64,000 nt of DNA from Cyanobacteria bacterium FACHB-63 (lineage in GTDB: Bacteria > Cyanobacteriota > Cyanobacteriia > Leptolyngbyales > Leptolyngbyaceae): positions 124,001 through 188,000 of the forward strand of contig JACJNX010000060.1 in the NCBI GenBank assembly GCA_014695255.1, given 5' to 3'. Within the stretch, counting starts at the first letter, position 1. Each line of letters opens with the position of its first letter. The notes beneath the pieces are model-generated. The model made no database searches, was not told where the DNA came from, and was given only the letters and a program-made list of their open reading frames with translations. Shown here piece after piece: positions 61,362-64,000 of the stretch. The position numbers and the translations under genes were made by a program.

Positions 61362-62039
61362 ATGTACGTTTTAATCGGAGGCGCGGGTCTGATTGGTCTA
61401 AATCTGGCTCAGCGTCTCATTGATCTGAGGCATACGGTTGCAGTGATTGATGTAAATCCTGCGGCTTGTCGATATGCACGGGAACAGTTAGGGGTGATGG
61501 CATTCGAGGGCAGTGCGGTGAGTACCGAAGTGCTGATCGAAGCTGGAATTCGTAAAGCGGATGCGATCGCGGCGGTGCTGCGAGATGATGCTTTGAATTT
61601 GGCGATGGTGACGCTGGCAAAACATTATGGTGTGCCGATGATTATTGCCAGAATGCGGCACAAAGATTTTGCCGAACCCTATCAGCTTGCGGGGGCAACT
61701 CATGTGATTAATGCGATCGAGCTTGCGGTTTCGACGATGGTGAATTCGATCGAGTACCCGGAAGTGGAATCGATGATGCACTTTGAGCAGGGTCAAATTG
61801 AAGTGTTTAAGCTGGCGATCTCGCCAAATTGTAATGTAGTGGGTTGCAGCGTAGCGGAGGTAGCGCAAAATCCTCGCTTTCCGCGTGGTTCTTTGATTAT
61901 TGGCTATCAGCCCCATGCCCACATGGATTTAGAGATTCCCAACGGCAGCACGATTTTGGAGCCAGAGTCTACGGTGCTGGTTGTGACCAAACCGGGATTT
62001 ATGCACGAAGTGATTGATTTTATTCAGAAGTGCGATTAG
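61362..62039 (+). CDS. TrkA-N domain protein (Ktr/Trk-type potassium-uptake regulator-like)
   Basis: This 225-residue protein has an N-terminal NAD(H)-binding RCK_N fold: GGAGLIGLNLAQ (residues 7-18), Asp at the end of strand 2 (VIDVN), then a second unit ADAIAAVLRDDALNLAMVTLA. The C-terminal 90 residues form a TrkA-C-like domain (NPRFPRGSLIIGYQPHAHMDLEIPNG). It would gate a K+ channel/transporter, but no membrane partner is present in this window. Confidence 0.85.
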   Translation: MYVLIGGAGLIGLNLAQRLIDLRHTVAVIDVNPAACRYAREQLGVMAFEGSAVSTEVLIEAGIRKADAIAAVLRDDALNLAMVTLAKHYGVPMIIARMRHKDFAEPYQLAGATHVINAIELAVSTMVNSIEYPEVESMMHFEQGQIEVFKLAISPNCNVVGCSVAEVAQNPRFPRGSLIIGYQPHAHMDLEIPNGSTILEPESTVLVVTKPGFMHEVIDFIQKCD

Positions 62040-62103
62040 GTGCGAACGCGCTTCGCGGGTGCCAAAGGCATCGAGTTTGAGTGTCTGCGGTTAACGGATC
62101 TGG

Positions 62104-62131
62104 GTAGAGACGCGATTCATTACGTCTCTAC
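62104..62131. repeat. Palindromic repeat GTAGAGACG...CGTCTCTAC
   Basis: A perfect 9-bp inverted pair (62104-62112 and 62123-62131) with a 10-nt loop. It belongs to a type of palindrome widespread between cyanobacterial genes. It sits between two convergent genes together with a GCGCTTCGCG hairpin (near 62049-62058). Confidence 0.55.
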
Positions 62132-62160
62132 GGAAGGAGCAGTTGATCGCACCGATGCCG

Positions 62161-62784
62161 TTAAATCAGGTTTGAGGATTGTTGCCAGCGTCCAGTAAAC
62201 ACAAAGTCCTTAAACGGTTTTCGAGATCGTGGAGCCGATAGTCTTTGCTGCAATCGGTCCGATAACTGATGCGGATCACCGAGATAGCCGAGCGCGATCG
62301 CATCAACAGGTTCATATCCTTGAGGAATGCTATACAGTTCTTTCGCTTTGGCAACATCAAAGCCTGCCATCTGGTGAACATAAAGCCCTAATGCTGTCGC
62401 TTGAGCGGCTAAATTTGCTTCTGCTGCTCCCACATCATGAAAGGCATGGCGATTTTCACTACCATTCTTTTCAAAGTTGAGCTTAGCCACCGAAATCATC
62501 AGCACCGGGGCGCTCTTTGCCCATTCCTGATTGCCTTCCGCTAAACAACCAAGCAATCGATCGAATTCTGTCGGATTGTCTTTTGTCGCAACAATAAAAC
62601 TCCACGGTTGCTCGTTGAAAGACGAGGCTGCCCATCTCGCGGCTTCTAGAGCACTGCGTAATTTTTCCGGTTCAACGGGGCGATCGGAAAACGCAAGCGG
62701 ACTCCAGCGATTCTGAAGAATGGGTTCGATCGGGTACTCTGTAGGGACGACCTTGTCGATTAATGGATCAGAGCTAACAGTCAT
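62161..62784 (-). CDS. Nitroreductase-family FMN protein
   Basis: This 207-residue protein has the family start RWSPLAFSDRPVEPEKLRSALEAARWAASSFNEQPWSFIVAT (residues about 26-66; the RWSP-type Arg and Ser-Ser-Asn bind FMN), and KNGSENRHAFHDVGAAEANLAAQATALGLYVHQMAGFD. It ends with the family GYLGDPHQLSDRL segment. Reduces nitro or quinone compounds with NAD(P)H; physiological role not specified. Single gene, convergent with trkA. Confidence 0.85.
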   Translation of the reverse strand: MTVSSDPLIDKVVPTEYPIEPILQNRWSPLAFSDRPVEPEKLRSALEAARWAASSFNEQPWSFIVATKDNPTEFDRLLGCLAEGNQEWAKSAPVLMISVAKLNFEKNGSENRHAFHDVGAAEANLAAQATALGLYVHQMAGFDVAKAKELYSIPQGYEPVDAIALGYLGDPHQLSDRLQQRLSAPRSRKPFKDFVFTGRWQQSSNLI

Positions 62785-63046
62785 AGCAATTTACTTGAAG
62801 AAACGATCGCTTAATCGTGATTGAAGCATTCCTCAATGCCCTCACTCTTTAGACGGGAACCATCTAGCGTAGCCCTCTACATCCCGCATCGGCTCGCCTC
62901 ACTAAGCTAGGGCAAACGCAAGAAAAAATGACGTGGGCTAAGAGCAGTATAGAACATTAGAAAGGCAGTACTCATGCACTTCAGCACTTGAAAGATTTAG
63001 ATTGTACGAATCGCACCTCCCGCGCTACAATCTCAGAAATTGGTTA
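62785..63046. other. Gene-free region with repeat-like GC-rich segment
   Basis: No ORF is supported between the nitroreductase and the tRNA-Pro remnant. A segment at 62872-62914 (CGTAGCCCTCTACATCCCGCATCGGCTCGCCTCACTAAGC in pieces) resembles dispersed intergenic repeats. Confidence 0.4.
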
Positions 63047-63122
63047 AGGGATGTAGCGCAGCTTGGTAGCGCGCCTGCTTTGGGAGCAGGATGCCGCAGG
63101 CAAACCCGGTAACTGCATCGAA
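63047..63122 (+). tRNA. tRNA-Pro (UGG), degenerate 3' half
   Basis: The 5' half is intact: D-stem GCGC (63056-63059 with 63069-63072), anticodon stem CCTGC/GCAGG (63074-63078 and 63086-63090) and anticodon loop TTTGGGA with TGG at 63081-63083. The T-arm is abnormal: GCAGG (63096-63100) is followed by CAAACCC, lacking the TT of TTCAAAT, and the 3' strand does not pair. The acceptor 3' strand only keeps a GATG/CATC match. It may be a pseudogene. A mobile element boundary is possible because tRNA genes are common integration sites. Confidence 0.6.
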
Positions 63123-63267
63123 ATCTTGACCAAATACAACTGAATATTCTGAAGGGTGGGGTCGCTTTTACATGATCCTACTCTTTTTTAGTCCAGATTT
63201 AGTCCAGAAAATCGGGCCCGTTTTCGAAAGGTCAACGCAGGATTTTAACCTTGGCGGGACTCTCCGT

Positions 63268-63639
63268 TTAAGGCTCGCTACTGTCAACCCCATTCTCGGT
63301 GGCTTGCTGTTCAATCCCTGGCTGAAGAGTCCGCGCGATCTTTTCTGATCGAGTCCATGTATGGATGCTTCGATAAATCGTAAACGTATTACCGTGTTCA
63401 TCGGGTTCGCGGCTCTGCAAGACGATATAAGAGATTCGTTCATTTTCCGTTTCAAACTCATAGGACGAGGTTCCTATCCCGGTCGCTTCATTTACTTCTT
63501 CAGGTACAAATCTTGTTCCAATCGCGCCTTCAAGCTCACGCAACCGGGCGCTAGTCGATTTATAAAACTTCAGCGCCGCCTCTGCTTGGATTTGTAACTT
63601 GACGCATTCATCTAACATCTCCCTGAACTCTGCATCCAT
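63268..63639 (-). CDS. Hypothetical protein, possibly of mobile-element origin
   Basis: This 123-residue protein is not recognised. It has a helical N-terminus (EFREMLDECVKLQIQAEAALKFYKSTSARLRELEGAIG) and a beta-rich middle (YEFETENERISYIVLQSREPDEHGNTFTIYRSIHTW). AGGAGG lies 8 bp before ATG 63639, a very strong ribosome-binding site. It is downstream of a partial gene on the same strand and beside a degenerate tRNA-Pro. Confidence 0.55.
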   Translation of the reverse strand: MDAEFREMLDECVKLQIQAEAALKFYKSTSARLRELEGAIGTRFVPEEVNEATGIGTSSYEFETENERISYIVLQSREPDEHGNTFTIYRSIHTWTRSEKIARTLQPGIEQQATENGVDSSEP

Positions 63640-63756
63640 AGCCGTGCCTCCTGAATGGAATAAACTACAACCATAGTTCAAGTGATCTAGTTAGCACCAG
63701 AGTAGAGCGCGCGTTAAAAAGCTAACGTAGCCGGGATTACTCTTGCTTCAGGTTAG

Positions 63757-64000
63757 CTATACCTGCTCGTCCACGGGCACCAATAAAGGAGCGCGGCTGT
63801 TCTCAGTGTCGAGCCAGTAATAAGCAATCTGTTGTCCTCTACCTCCTATCCTTTTTGACTTAAAGCGCAATCCCAGTGGGCTTCTACAGAAGCGGGAAAA
63901 CGCATCCATAGCTGTCGTGGTTTCTGTAATCGTTAGACCGTAACAAGTCTTGTACGCTCTCTTGTGTTGTTTAACGAATGCAAGGAATTCTTCGATTTCT
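63757..64000 (-). CDS. Hypothetical protein, partial (cut by the window end)
   Basis: An 81-codon open stretch runs from the window edge to TAG 63757-63759. The visible part reads EIEEFLAFVKQHKRAYKTCYGL..., then RSPLGLRFKSKRIGGRGQQIAYYWL and LLVPVDEQV at the C-terminus. No family is recognised. It lies upstream of, and codirectional with, the gene at 63268, so they may form one operon. Confidence 0.45.
   Translation of the reverse strand, partial: EIEEFLAFVKQHKRAYKTCYGLTITETTTAMDAFSRFCRSPLGLRFKSKRIGGRGQQIAYYWLDTENSRAPLLVPVDEQV

Overview
The window is chromosomal DNA of a cyanobacterium. This rests on the dense GCGATCGC (HIP1-type) octamers and on genes that are cyanobacterial hallmarks: the CO2-uptake NDH-1 complexes, CupA/CupB, CmpABCD, BciB, CyanoP, DUF3038/DUF4335 and a group 2 sigma factor. 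A filamentous, Leptolyngbya-like host is a guess; nothing here fixes the genus.

Region 1 (1-10.5 kb) is a carbon-concentrating cluster. The 3' end of ndhF4, then ndhD4 and cupB (the constitutive CO2-uptake complex NDH-1MS'), is followed by ndhF3, ndhD3 and cupA (the inducible complex NDH-1MS). A convergent cupS-like fasciclin gene and a LysR regulator, best called ndhR/ccmR, follow. A small gene resembling archaeal CTP-dependent riboflavin kinase (RibK) is fused to cupB by an ATGA stop/start overlap. An exact ATAG-N8-CTAT site lies upstream of ndhR and a near match lies upstream of ndhF3. The bicarbonate ABC transporter cmpABCD (25.7-30.9 kb) adds a second inorganic-carbon system 15 kb away; it reads as Cmp rather than nitrate Nrt on several local residue signatures.

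Region 2 (10.5-25 kb) holds bciB (chlorophyll 8-vinyl reduction), a NarL-type response regulator, a SpoIIM-like / RDD membrane-protein group, a LOG-family hydrolase, and a 1306-residue repeat protein with seven exact 171-bp tandem units. It also holds an exported methyltransferase, an unrecognised eight-repeat protein, cobalamin-riboswitch-controlled cbiMN, and a SpoIID/LytB protein.

Region 3 (31-47 kb) is mixed: an aldose-epimerase-like protein, a 193-bp foldback element, a LabA-like NYN protein, a structured non-coding stretch, a five-domain response regulator/GGDEF protein, small signalling proteins, and divergent futB/futC iron-transporter genes. A DUF4351 gene broken by one in-frame stop sits just before a transglutaminase/Anbu proteasome-like pair.

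Region 4 (47-62.8 kb) is mostly housekeeping: fmt, DUF4335/DUF3038, cyanoP, maf, a Ser/Thr kinase, yraN, queA, priA, a sigC-like sigma factor, an acetyltransferase, a TrkA-N protein and a nitroreductase. The last kilobase looks accessory: a tRNA-Pro gene with a degenerate 3' half is followed by two unrecognised minus-strand genes, the second cut by the window end.
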